Shown here in pieces: positions 43,704-52,675 of a stretch of 64,000 nucleotides of DNA. Position numbers and translations under genes: made by a program. The notes under the pieces were generated by a model. That model saw only the letters and a program-made list of their open reading frames with translations. It searched no databases and was not told where the DNA came from. This DNA is from Chitinophagaceae bacterium (GTDB lineage: Bacteria > Bacteroidota > Bacteroidia > Chitinophagales > Chitinophagaceae), in the NCBI GenBank assembly GCA_016786885.1, contig JAEUVO010000067.1, forward strand, positions 62,001 through 126,000, read 5' to 3'. Position 1 is the first letter of the stretch; every line of letters starts with the position of its first letter.

Positions 43704-44638
43704 TCAAACAATCCTTTTTGTTTTGGTTTGGGCTTAGGTAATAGAGTAGTGTCAATAAATTTCGGTTTTATTAAATCCAACCCGCATTCCTTATTCATTC
43801 TATCTGCCAAATAAACAGTCAGTTCCGGTGAAGTGGCTTCATCATGCATATGCATAAAAAAATATAATTCTTCCATCCCTTTGTCCAGCCAATATTTCAT
43901 TCTCTCTATCCAGGCATCAATTCTCGTATAGTCAGATGAATGCAGGCTATTACCAACATATCGGATAAATGTTTTAGAAATCGTTACATGCATATGAGCA
44001 CAATCCCTGCGGCCAGCTGTATCTGTAATCACTGCTCCCATGTTATTCTCTTTTAAAAAATTGAACATATCTTCTTTATCCCTTTCCCTGGCAAACCAAT
44101 CCGGGTGGCGAACTTCTAAAAAGAACTGCAGATCGGTTGGCAATGATTTAAGATAAGCAAATAGCTCTTCTTTTCTTTTAGGCGAAAAGCTATCACTCAC
44201 CTGCACGAAAATAGGACCGAGATGTTTGTCAAATCCAACGATGCCCCGCAAAAACTCATTGGAGATAAACTCTTTCCCTTTTAGACTGCCAAAATGTGTG
44301 ACGCCTTTATACATCTTAGGGCAAAATAGAAAATCCTTCCCCTTTGCTTTCTCCGCCCATTTCCGAATACCTGTTTCACCATATACCTTGTAATGTGTGG
44401 CATTTAACTCAATACAATTATAATGCTCCACATAGTGCTGCAGAAAATCCTTTTCTTTTGTTTTTGGCGGATAGATCTTTCCAACCCACTCTGTTCTCCC
44501 CCATTTTGCACAACCAACATATACCTTGGGTTGTTTTACCGGCTTACCCTTTAATATCATTTTATTAAAATCAGGTTCAGCAGGCAAGCTGAAATCAATA
44601 CCTGCTAATTCCATTTCCGGTACACGGCCAAACTCCAT
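43700..44638 (-). CDS. DUF72 family protein
   Basis: 312 residues. YVGCAKWGRTEWVGKIYPPKTKEKDFLQHYVEHYNCIELNATHYKVYGETGIRKWAEKAKG is the DUF72 TIM-barrel beginning, and VSDSFSPKRKEELFAYLKSLP and FEVRHPDW-like FFLEVRHPDWF are typical. About 30 residues precede the fold. DUF72 proteins occur with DNA-repair operons, but the function is unknown. It is convergent with umuC (4-nt overlap) and divergent from the sulfatase gene. Confidence 0.88.
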   Translation of the reverse strand: MEFGRVPEMELAGIDFSLPAEPDFNKMILKGKPVKQPKVYVGCAKWGRTEWVGKIYPPKTKEKDFLQHYVEHYNCIELNATHYKVYGETGIRKWAEKAKGKDFLFCPKMYKGVTHFGSLKGKEFISNEFLRGIVGFDKHLGPIFVQVSDSFSPKRKEELFAYLKSLPTDLQFFLEVRHPDWFARERDKEDMFNFLKENNMGAVITDTAGRRDCAHMHVTISKTFIRYVGNSLHSSDYTRIDAWIERMKYWLDKGMEELYFFMHMHDEATSPELTVYLADRMNKECGLDLIKPKFIDTTLLPKPKPKQKGLFD

Positions 44639-44655
44639 ACTTACTATTTAGTACT

Positions 44656-44663
44656 CAAATCTA
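44656..44663 (-). promoter_or_regulatory. Candidate -7 box for the DUF72 gene
   Basis: TAGATTTG on the minus strand fits TAnnTTTG exactly and lies 17 nt before the ATG. An ATTG 17 nt upstream is a weak -33. Confidence 0.4.
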
Positions 44664-44737
44664 CATGAAATGCCCATAAACAATACTTGTGTACAAACCG
44701 GAATTTTTATAAGGCATAACATGTGACAAAAAATTTC

Positions 44738-44754
44738 ACCCGCCTTCGGCGGGT
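44738..44754. repeat. Perfect GC-rich hairpin between divergent genes
   Basis: ACCCGCC / GGCGGGT with loop TTC, a 7-bp perfect stem. It lies between two divergent starts, so a terminator role is unlikely; it looks like a short dispersed palindromic repeat. Its loop resembles those at 35654-35668 (opposite stem order) and 42392-42411. Confidence 0.6.
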
Positions 44755-44812
44755 AACTAAGAAATAAACACATGAAATCAAATATTGTATCTTAGGCTAA
44801 TAAATAATCAAT

Positions 44813-46357
44813 ATGCGACTGATTATATTCCTTTTCTTAATTACCTCCTCCTGCTTTGCACAACAAAAGCCTAACATTATTTATATCATGAGTGACGACC
44901 ATGATGCCGATGCGATCAGTGCATACAATAAAAAACTGATCAGTACGCCTAATGTTGACCGGCTTGCAAGGGAAGGAATGATGTTTAAAAAAGCGTTTGT
45001 CGGTAATTCCATTTGCGGGCCTGCAAGGGCTACATTGCTAACCGGGCAGCATTCACATAAAAATGGTATGAAAGATAATCGTACCCGGTTTGATTCATCG
45101 AAAACTACTTTACCAAAACTGATTAGTCCGGCAGGATATCAGACGGCTATTATTGGCAAATGGCATTTGGTGTCATATCCGACAGGGTTTGACTACTGGA
45201 AGATTTTACCCGGACAAGGGCTGTATTATAACCCACGAATGATAAATATGAAAGGGGATACAACCGTTATCAACGGCTATGCTACAGATGTCATCACCGA
45301 TGAAGCGCTAAACTGGTTAGATAACCGTGATAAACAAAAACCATTTTTACTATTGCTTCATCACAAAGCGCCGCACAGAAATTTTGTTCCCAAACTGAAA
45401 TGGCTGGAAGTTTTTAGTAAAAAAAATTTCCCGGAACCAACCACACTTTTTGCCGATATGAAACAACACGGCCAGGCATGGCAGAGGCAGCGTATGAGTA
45501 TTCTGCATGACATGACCTTAGGAAGTGATTTAAAAATTGATCCATTTTATCTTTCCCAGCTTAAAGGATTCAAATTAGATTCAGGTGATATTCGCGGTTA
45601 TAATGCTATTATGAACCGGATACCGGAAACGGAGAGAAAAAAAATAAAAGAAATTTATGCAGAGAGAGGTAAACAACTGCTTACTATTTGGGGAAATGAC
45701 AGCCTTGTTTTAAAAGCAAAATATCAGTGGTATATGCAGGATTTCATAGCCTGTGTCGCTTCTGTAGATGAAAATGTCGGGCGGATACTGGACTATTTAG
45801 ATAAAAACAACCTATCCAATAATACAGCTGTCATTTACACAGCTGATCAGGGTTTTTATTTAGGTGAAAACGGGTGGTTTGATAAAAGATGGATGTACGA
45901 TGTTTCTATGCAGTCCCCATTACTTGTAAGATGGCCGGAAAAGATCAAACCCGGAAGCATTACCACTTCAATGGCACAAAATATTGACTTTGCACCAACT
46001 ATGCTTGATATAGCCGGGGTTACTCCGCCCGACTGGATGCATGGCATCAGCTTAAAACCTCTGCTAACCGGTAAGCAAAAATCACTTCTGAGAAAAAACC
46101 TGTATTATCATTATTATGAATATCCAATCGATCATTACGTAGTACCTCACCTTGGTATTCGTGGCGAACGGTACAAACTGATTTACTTCTATACAGTGAA
46201 TGAATGGGAGTTATATGATTTAAAAACTGATCCGCAGGAGCAAAAGAATCTTATTAAATCTCCCGCACACCAGAAAACATTATCACAAATGAAAGGTGAA
46301 CTGCTGAAATTGCGTAATCAGTATGATGATCATGAACAGGCAGGGGAGCTTCATTGA
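44813..46357 (+). CDS. Secreted sulfatase (formylglycine-dependent)
   Basis: 514 residues. Signal peptide MRLIIFLFLITSSCFA. IYIMSDDHDADAIS begins the alkaline-phosphatase-like fold with metal-binding Asp pair; SICGPARATLLTG contains the CxPxR formylglycine site (C68). GKWHLV and AVIYTADQGFYLGENGWFDKRWMYDVSMQSPLLVRWP are conserved. The C-terminal 100 residues match a DUF4976-type extension. The closest family I recall is N-acetylglucosamine-6-sulfatase/iduronate-sulfatase-like. Activation requires a sulfatase-maturating enzyme, not in the window. It degrades sulfated glycans in the periplasm. It overlaps the convergent amidase stop by 7 nt. Confidence 0.92.
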   Translation: MRLIIFLFLITSSCFAQQKPNIIYIMSDDHDADAISAYNKKLISTPNVDRLAREGMMFKKAFVGNSICGPARATLLTGQHSHKNGMKDNRTRFDSSKTTLPKLISPAGYQTAIIGKWHLVSYPTGFDYWKILPGQGLYYNPRMINMKGDTTVINGYATDVITDEALNWLDNRDKQKPFLLLLHHKAPHRNFVPKLKWLEVFSKKNFPEPTTLFADMKQHGQAWQRQRMSILHDMTLGSDLKIDPFYLSQLKGFKLDSGDIRGYNAIMNRIPETERKKIKEIYAERGKQLLTIWGNDSLVLKAKYQWYMQDFIACVASVDENVGRILDYLDKNNLSNNTAVIYTADQGFYLGENGWFDKRWMYDVSMQSPLLVRWPEKIKPGSITTSMAQNIDFAPTMLDIAGVTPPDWMHGISLKPLLTGKQKSLLRKNLYYHYYEYPIDHYVVPHLGIRGERYKLIYFYTVNEWELYDLKTDPQEQKNLIKSPAHQKTLSQMKGELLKLRNQYDDHEQAGELH

Positions 46358-47154
46358 TATTTTTTCATCAGGTCATACAGTATCTTCTTGTCCGCTTCAT
46401 TTATCACCTTTGTCGTATCCTGCTGAACAAAATGAATCTTAAACGACTGAATAGCATTTTTCTCATTTTTCACATCATATCCAATAATACGTAAAGCCTG
46501 TACCGGGCTAAAATCGACAGGTACTTTTATATTAGTGGTATCGTACCAAAGACCAAAGCCGTTTTGTGCAAGTTTTTGCCAGGGAAAATTCCTGTTGGGG
46601 TCTACTTTTCTGCCAGGTGCTATATCTGCATGACCAATAAAGTTAGCAGTTGGAATATTATAGGCTTTTTTCAACTTATCCAGTATTTCAAGCAGACTAT
46701 TGATTTGCTGTTCAGTAAAAACTTCGTATCCATTGTTATCAATTTCAATTCCAATACTTGATGAATTCAAATCACTGGCATTGCCCCACTTACTTACCCC
46801 TGCGTGATGACCCCTGAGGAGGTCATTCAGCATATGATGCACGGTACCATCTTTACATATCACATAGTGTGAGCTCACCTGTGTCCTTGGAAGTGTAAAG
46901 GTTTTCAATGTTTGCTCACAGCCATTCTGTGCCGTATGGTGAATGATTACATAATTAGGCCTCCGCATAGAGAAATTAGTGGTTCCAACCCAATCTGTTG
47001 CTGTAACAAAAGAATCCTTTACAGGGTATTCAGCAAGAAGTTTTGCATAAGCTTTCACTTGTTTTCTATACATCTTATTTGTACCTGCATATTGGCCCGT
47101 AGAGCAACTATATAATATGGCAACAACTATGATTGGCACTAACCAATTTTTCAT
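46351..47154 (-). CDS. Lipoprotein N-acetylmuramoyl-L-alanine amidase (Amidase_2)
   Basis: 267 residues from ATG 47154; a TTG 21 nt upstream is in frame but would precede the signal. MKNWLVPIIVVAILYSC is a lipoprotein signal with lipid-modified Cys17. VIIHHTAQNGCEQTL, HHAGVSKWGNASDLNSSSIGIEIDNNG and FIGHADIAPGRKVDPNRNFPWQKLAQNG carry the zinc ligands (His pair, His, Asp-Pro). It cleaves the MurNAc-L-Ala bond, AmpD-like, in the periplasm. Together with the kinase-RapZ/MurU genes it fits a peptidoglycan recycling theme. Confidence 0.9.
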   Translation of the reverse strand: MKNWLVPIIVVAILYSCSTGQYAGTNKMYRKQVKAYAKLLAEYPVKDSFVTATDWVGTTNFSMRRPNYVIIHHTAQNGCEQTLKTFTLPRTQVSSHYVICKDGTVHHMLNDLLRGHHAGVSKWGNASDLNSSSIGIEIDNNGYEVFTEQQINSLLEILDKLKKAYNIPTANFIGHADIAPGRKVDPNRNFPWQKLAQNGFGLWYDTTNIKVPVDFSPVQALRIIGYDVKNEKNAIQSFKIHFVQQDTTKVINEADKKILYDLMKKYQ

Positions 47155-47191
47155 ACAACTAAAATTAAAGGACAACTAAAGTAATAACAAA

Positions 47192-48406
47192 TTATCTGCG
47201 TTTGGGGCCGCTCTTATAGAATTTTCGTTTTGGCCGGCTGTTTCCTGAGTAGACACGGGGATGATAAGAAGGGCTTTCTCCTAGTTCGACGGGGACTGGA
47301 GCTTTTTCTACTTCTTTTTCAAGCAACTTTTCTATGGCAGCAAACTTATTCTGTTCTTTTTCTCCAACCAATGTATAGGCAACCCCGTCTGCCTCCGCTC
47401 TGGCTGTACGGCCAATTCGGTGCACATAATCTTCGCCATCGCCAGGTACATCATAGTTGATCACCAGGTCTATTGTATCAATATCAATACCACGACTTAA
47501 GATATCAGTAGCAACTAATAACGGAATACGACCACTGGCAAATGCGCCAAGCACACTTTCCCTTTTTGATTGCTCCAGGTCACTGTGAATTTCTTCAATA
47601 TTAAATCCGCCCTGTTTCAGTTCCCTTGTTAATTGTTTAACTGTCTGTTTACGGCTGCAAAACACCAATGCATTTTTATAAACGGTTTCTTTCAGTATTT
47701 TTTTTATCAATGGTAGTTTCTGTGGTTCATACACCACAAAAGCTCTTTGAATAATTTTCTCAGGTGGCTTTGAAATAGCAATATTTATTTCTGCCGGCTG
47801 ATGAAGTATCCGTTTAGCAAGCTGTCTTATCTTCTCCGGCATAGTAGCTGAAAATAAAAGATTTTGCCTTTTCTGCGGAAGTGATTTGATGATCTTATTT
47901 ATATCATCCTGGAAACCCATATCCAGCATACGGTCAGCTTCATCCAAAACCAGGAATTGTAACCCCTTCATATTTACATACCCCATATTCAGGTGAGCAA
48001 TCATTCGGCCCGGAGTACAAACAATAATATCAGCTCCCATTTGCAGTGCTTTTTTCTCAGCTACGAAATTTTGTGCATCATTTCCTCCATAAATGGCAAT
48101 AGAACTCAAATGAGTGAAATAAGAAAGCCCTTCCACATGCTGTGAAATCTGAATTGCCAGTTCCCGGGTTGGCACTATGATGAGGGCACCTACTTGCCCA
48201 TCAACATGATTCTGTAAAAGACGGTTCATTACGGGTAATAAAAAAGCAGCTGTTTTACCAGTTCCGGTTTGTGCGGAAGCTATCACATCCCGGCCGGCCA
48301 ATATAGGTGGTATTACCTGTTCTTGCACCGGGGTGGCAGTTTCATAGTTAGATGCCTCAATTCCTTCCAGTAAGTTGGGATGAAAATCAAATTCTGTAAA
48401 ACGCAA
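47192..48406 (-). CDS. DEAD-box RNA helicase (RhlE-type)
   Basis: 404 residues. The start is TTG at 48406 (no ATG upstream in frame before the start region; the N-terminus MRFTEFDFHPNLLEGIEASNYETATPVQEQVIP aligns with RhlE). Motifs: ASAQTGTGKTAAF (Walker A), PTRELA, VLDEADRMLDMGF, FSATMP, and VHRIGRTARAEADG. The C-terminal tail is Lys/Arg-rich (GNSRPKRKFYKSGPKRR). It unwinds RNA in ribosome assembly or mRNA turnover. It is divergent from the WG-repeat gene. Confidence 0.92.
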   Translation of the reverse strand: MRFTEFDFHPNLLEGIEASNYETATPVQEQVIPPILAGRDVIASAQTGTGKTAAFLLPVMNRLLQNHVDGQVGALIIVPTRELAIQISQHVEGLSYFTHLSSIAIYGGNDAQNFVAEKKALQMGADIIVCTPGRMIAHLNMGYVNMKGLQFLVLDEADRMLDMGFQDDINKIIKSLPQKRQNLLFSATMPEKIRQLAKRILHQPAEINIAISKPPEKIIQRAFVVYEPQKLPLIKKILKETVYKNALVFCSRKQTVKQLTRELKQGGFNIEEIHSDLEQSKRESVLGAFASGRIPLLVATDILSRGIDIDTIDLVINYDVPGDGEDYVHRIGRTARAEADGVAYTLVGEKEQNKFAAIEKLLEKEVEKAPVPVELGESPSYHPRVYSGNSRPKRKFYKSGPKRR

Positions 48407-48596
48407 AATACTCAGTTTTAGAAAGATGCGAAGTTAGTTGAATTTGAATGGAAAGCTGAACAAGTTTAAATTCATCTCCTTGCCATGGATGAACAATAAA
48501 AATCAGTCGAAGGACTGCCACAAGTCATCTTATATGCCCGTTAACGACAGTAGCTTTCCAATTGAAAAACATTGTTCACCAATTAAAATTGCTGCT

Positions 48597-49184
48597 ATGA
48601 AATATAGTCTTCTTCTGCTCGGAGCCATTATCATTTCACTGGCAGGCTATACCCAGGCTTGGGCTAAACAATATGACCATGTAGACGAATGTGTCTGCGG
48701 TCTGTCGTTGGTAGGAAAAGGTGATAAACATGGTTTTGTCGATAAGGACGGCAAACTCATAGTTCCTCTTATTTATGATGATGCCTTAACTTTCTCAGAA
48801 GGCTTTGCAGCTGTTAAATTAAATGGCAAATGGGGATACATAGACAGTACAGGTAAGGTTTTCGTAGAACCAAAGTTCACAGAGGCGATGTCATTCCACA
48901 ACAGCCTTGCAGTGGTAAGCAGTGGAAATGACTATGGCTTTTTAGACACCAGCGGCAAAATTGCAATTTCAATGATCTATGAAAATGCCTCACAATTTTC
49001 TGAAGGCCTTGCAGCTGTAAATAAGAAAGGAATGTGGGGGTATATCGACAATAAAGGCAAAGAAATTATCTCATGTAAATATGGTTTCGCAGGTACCTTT
49101 TCAGACGGTGCTGCTAGAGTAATGCTCAGCGGTAAATGGCTGCTCATTGACAAAACCGGTAAAAAAATTGCTGACAGCGAGTAA
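48597..49184 (+). CDS. Secreted WG-repeat protein
   Basis: 195 residues from ATG 48597, chosen because MKYSLLLLGAIIISLAGYTQA is a signal peptide; a TTG 159 nt upstream also keeps the frame open. Five WG-type repeats of about 24 residues (for example KWGYIDSTGKVFVEPKFTEA, MWGYIDNKGKEIISCKYGFA) make a beta-rich solenoid. WG proteins are common in Bacteroidota and usually extracellular, with unknown function. An excellent bidirectional terminator follows. Confidence 0.85.
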   Translation: MKYSLLLLGAIIISLAGYTQAWAKQYDHVDECVCGLSLVGKGDKHGFVDKDGKLIVPLIYDDALTFSEGFAAVKLNGKWGYIDSTGKVFVEPKFTEAMSFHNSLAVVSSGNDYGFLDTSGKIAISMIYENASQFSEGLAAVNKKGMWGYIDNKGKEIISCKYGFAGTFSDGAARVMLSGKWLLIDKTGKKIADSE

Positions 49185-49208
49185 AAATTAATAACGGATT
49201 TATTATTA

Positions 49209-49232
49209 AAAAGCCTTCGGTTGAAGGCTTTT
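49209..49232. terminator. Bidirectional intrinsic terminator between the WG gene and IcmF
   Basis: AAAAGCCTTC / GAAGGCTTTT pairs perfectly (10 bp) around GGTT, with A and T runs on either side. It serves both convergent genes. Confidence 0.85.
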
Positions 49233-49234
49233 CT

Positions 49235-52200
49235 TTACATATTTCTACGGTACTGCCCTCCTACTTCGTATAATGCATGAGTTATTTGCCCAAGCGAACA
49301 ATATTTCACCGTTTCCATCAATTCGGCAAAAAGGTTCTCATTATTAATAGCTGCAGATTTTAATCTTTTCAGCTTTTCAGCTGACTTGTCTTCATTCCGT
49401 TCCCAAAATGCCCGAAGATTTTGAATCTGCTGTTCCTTCTCTTCAGTTGTACTGCGAATAACTTCAGTCGGTAAAATAGTTGGACTTCCTTTCTTATTCA
49501 GAAATGTATTAACACCAATCAATGGTAATTCGCCGGAATGCTTTTGATGCTCATAATACAGGCTTTCCTCCTGGATCTTGTTTCGCTGGTACATTCGTTC
49601 CATAGCCCCCAGTACACCACCCCTTTCGGTTAGGCGGTCAAATTCAGACAGCACCGCTTCTTCCACCAGGTCAGTTAATTCTTCTATTGCAAAAGAGCCC
49701 TGGATAAAATTCTCTGTTTTTGCAGTACCTAACTCCCGGTTTATGATCAGTTGTATCGCCATCGCTCTTCTGACACTCTCTTCTGTCGGAGTGGTAATAG
49801 CTTCATCATACGCATTCGTATGAAGCGAATTACAGTTATCATAAATGGCATACAATGCCTGCAGGGTGGTTCTGATATCATTGAAATCAATTTCCTGCGC
49901 ATGCAAACTCCTTCCGGATGTTTGTATATGATATTTTAGCATCTGGCTGCGCTTATTGGCCTTGTACTTATATTTCATGGCCTTTGCCCAGATACGTCTT
50001 GCTACTCTGCCTATCACACTGTACTCTGGGTCCATTCCATTACTGAAGAAAAAAGAAAGGTTAGGAGCAAAATCATCAATATTCATTCCCCGGCTCAGGT
50101 AGTACTCTACATAAGTAAATCCATTTGCCAATGTGAATGCCAGTTGGGTAATCGGGTTGGCCCCTGCTTCAGCAATATGATAACCACTGATAGAAACAGA
50201 ATAAAAATTACGGACCTTATTCTGGATAAAATATTCCTGCACATCTCCCATTAGTTTCAAAGCAAACTCCGTAGAAAAGATGCAGGTGTTTTGGGCCTGG
50301 TCTTCTTTTAATATATCAGCCTGTACTGTTCCTCTTACCTGCTGCAGCGCTGCTTGTTTGCATTGCTCATAAATATCAGCAGGCAAAACCTCATCACCGC
50401 TGAGACCAAGCAGTTTTAAACTTAGTCCATTATTCCCTTCAGGTAATTCGCCAAGGGAAGATGAATTATTATAAACAGGTGCATTCCCATTTTTGAATTT
50501 TGATTTTTTAATTTTTTCAATATCATTCCATAACCCCAACTCAGTAATTTTCTTCTCACATTGCTGATCAATAGCCGCATTCATAAAAAATGCCAGCAAC
50601 ATAGGTGCCGGCCCATTAATGGTCATGGAGACAGATGTCTTTGGGTCACAAAGATCAAAACCGCTGTACAGTTTTTTTGCATCATCCACCGTAGCAATAC
50701 TCACTCCGCTGTTTCCCACTTTACCATAAATATCGGGACGATGATCAGGATCTTCCCCATATAGTGTTACGCTGTCAAATGCAGTGGACAAACGTTTTGC
50801 CGGCTGATCCACACTCACATAATGAAATCTTTTGTTTGTTCTTTCGGGACCGCCTTCACCTGCAAACATTCTTGTAGGATCTTCTCCCTCTCTTTTTAAT
50901 GGGAATACACCTGCGGTAAATGGAAAATGACCTGCTACATTCTCCTGTGCCTGCCATTGTAAAATATCTCCCCAGTCCTTGTATTTGGGTAACACCACTT
51001 TGGGAATCCTCGTACCACTCAGGCTCTTTGTGGTCATGGGTTGTTTAATCACCTTTTCCCTTACGGTGTATTCATAAAAATCTTTTTGGTACTCAGCTAT
51101 TTTATTAGGCCAGTTGGTGATCAGTTTACGGGCAACGGGAGTTAACTGCTCGGTATAGAAATCAATTTGCTGTTGAATCACACCGATCAATGATTTGTCT
51201 GCTTTATCCTTCAATATTTCCCTTGAGCCATGCAATTGATATAACTTACTTGCAATAGCTGCCTGCTCTTTTACCAATTGGTCATAGTTGCGGTTGTTCT
51301 CGCTTATTTCACTCAGGTACCTGACACGGTTGGCAGGAATTACAGCCTGTGACACTTTTGCTGTTTCAGCAAAATGGTATTCGCCAAAAACAGTTTTTGT
51401 TTTTCCTTCAACCTTTTTAAGCAGCAACTTAAATAAATGGTTGACACCATCGTCATTGAACTTGCTGGCCATCGTACCGATGATGGGTAGTTCTTCATCC
51501 TTTGCTGTCCAGAGATTATGATTTCTTTTGTATTGCTTTCGTACATCGGCAAGAGAATCTAATGCCCCGGCTTTATCAAATTTGTTGATGCAAACAAGGT
51601 CTGCATAATCGAGCATGTTTATTTTTTCCAGTTGTGATGCAGCTCCGTATTCGGGTGTCATCACATACATGCTTACATCGCAATAATCAAGGATAGAGGC
51701 ATCACTTTGCCCCACTCCGGCCGATTCTAAAATAATAAAATCAAATCCTGCTGCTTTGCAAATGTCTATAGCTTCCTGTACAGCACTACTCAATGCCGTA
51801 TTATCATCTCTTGTGGCAAGGCTTCTCATATATGCCCTTGGGTGGGAGATAGAATTCATCCGTATCCTATCCCCAAGTAATGCACCACCTGTTTTTTTCT
51901 TCGAGGGATCAACAGAAATTACTGCAATAGTTTTGTCAGTAAAGTTGTTGATAAAGCGGCGAACGATTTCATCGGTTACGGAGGATTTACCTGCACCGCC
52001 AGTACCGGTTATGCCCAGCACAGGAATTTTAATAGCTGATTTTTCAATTTTTGTTTCTGTCCCATTCTCGGCATTTGTAATCTGTCTTGCTATTATTCTC
52101 ACATCCCTGGCTTCTTCCAGCTTCAACGGGTTTTTATAGTCAGCCTTCCCGTTCAGCTGTATATCACATTGGCGAATAACATCCTCAATCATTCCCTCCA

Positions 52201-52582
52201 ATCCCATCTTTCTGCCGTCATCAGGACTGTAAATTCTTGTAATACCATACTTATGAAGTTCCTCAATCTCATCCGGCAGAATGGTGCCACCGCCACCGCC
52301 AAATATCCTGATATGACCACAACCATTCTCTTCCAGGAGATCCTTCATGTATTTAAAAAATTCCACATGACCACCTTGGTAACTGGTAATGGCAATGCCT
52401 TGTACATCTTCCTCTATGGCCGTTTCTACAATCTCCTTCACCGACCGGTTATGGCCAAGGTGAATGATCTCGGCGCCTTTGCTCTGCATAATGCGGCGCA
52501 TAATATTAATTGCAGCATCATGACCATCAAATAAGCTGGCTGCCGTAACAATACGAACCTTATGGGAGGGGGTATAACTCAT
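49235..52582 (-). CDS. icmF: Fused isobutyryl-CoA mutase with GTPase chaperone (IcmF)
   Basis: 1115 residues. The N-terminal cobalamin-binding domain (10-140) has [15 protein letters not shown] with the cobalt-ligating His21 and ITSYQGGH. The MeaB-like G-domain has [12 protein letters not shown] (about 190-201) and [20 protein letters not shown]. The large mutase TIM-barrel starts near 530 ([54 protein letters not shown]). The order B12-G-mutase is diagnostic of IcmF, which interconverts isobutyryl- and butyryl-CoA, with side activity on isovaleryl- or pivalyl-CoA. Length is standard. It serves branched-chain acyl-CoA metabolism. Confidence 0.95.
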   Translation of the reverse strand: MSYTPSHKVRIVTAASLFDGHDAAINIMRRIMQSKGAEIIHLGHNRSVKEIVETAIEEDVQGIAITSYQGGHVEFFKYMKDLLEENGCGHIRIFGGGGGTILPDEIEELHKYGITRIYSPDDGRKMGLEGMIEDVIRQCDIQLNGKADYKNPLKLEEARDVRIIARQITNAENGTETKIEKSAIKIPVLGITGTGGAGKSSVTDEIVRRFINNFTDKTIAVISVDPSKKKTGGALLGDRIRMNSISHPRAYMRSLATRDDNTALSSAVQEAIDICKAAGFDFIILESAGVGQSDASILDYCDVSMYVMTPEYGAASQLEKINMLDYADLVCINKFDKAGALDSLADVRKQYKRNHNLWTAKDEELPIIGTMASKFNDDGVNHLFKLLLKKVEGKTKTVFGEYHFAETAKVSQAVIPANRVRYLSEISENNRNYDQLVKEQAAIASKLYQLHGSREILKDKADKSLIGVIQQQIDFYTEQLTPVARKLITNWPNKIAEYQKDFYEYTVREKVIKQPMTTKSLSGTRIPKVVLPKYKDWGDILQWQAQENVAGHFPFTAGVFPLKREGEDPTRMFAGEGGPERTNKRFHYVSVDQPAKRLSTAFDSVTLYGEDPDHRPDIYGKVGNSGVSIATVDDAKKLYSGFDLCDPKTSVSMTINGPAPMLLAFFMNAAIDQQCEKKITELGLWNDIEKIKKSKFKNGNAPVYNNSSSLGELPEGNNGLSLKLLGLSGDEVLPADIYEQCKQAALQQVRGTVQADILKEDQAQNTCIFSTEFALKLMGDVQEYFIQNKVRNFYSVSISGYHIAEAGANPITQLAFTLANGFTYVEYYLSRGMNIDDFAPNLSFFFSNGMDPEYSVIGRVARRIWAKAMKYKYKANKRSQMLKYHIQTSGRSLHAQEIDFNDIRTTLQALYAIYDNCNSLHTNAYDEAITTPTEESVRRAMAIQLIINRELGTAKTENFIQGSFAIEELTDLVEEAVLSEFDRLTERGGVLGAMERMYQRNKIQEESLYYEHQKHSGELPLIGVNTFLNKKGSPTILPTEVIRSTTEEKEQQIQNLRAFWERNEDKSAEKLKRLKSAAINNENLFAELMETVKYCSLGQITHALYEVGGQYRRNM

Positions 52583-52598
52583 AATCTTTCAGAAAAAG

Positions 52599-52606
52599 CA
52601 AATTTA
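52599..52606 (-). promoter_or_regulatory. Candidate -7 box for icmF
   Basis: TAAATTTG (minus) fits TAnnTTTG exactly and ends 17 nt before the ATG. No clear -33 TTTG at the expected distance. Confidence 0.45.
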
Positions 52607-52663
52607 GCCTAAAAAACTAATGCCTGTTAGCCCTGTCAACATACAGGATTGCAAGCGGTTACC

Positions 52664-52671
52664 TACATTTG
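52664..52671 (+). promoter_or_regulatory. Candidate -7 box just upstream of the AmgK-RapZ fusion
   Basis: TACATTTG (+) matches TAnnTTTG fully. It lies 4 nt before the ATG at 52676, so initiation at the usual distance would give a nearly leaderless mRNA. The -33 region lacks TTTG at correct spacing, so it could be a coincidence. Confidence 0.35.
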
Positions 52672-52675
52672 TCCC

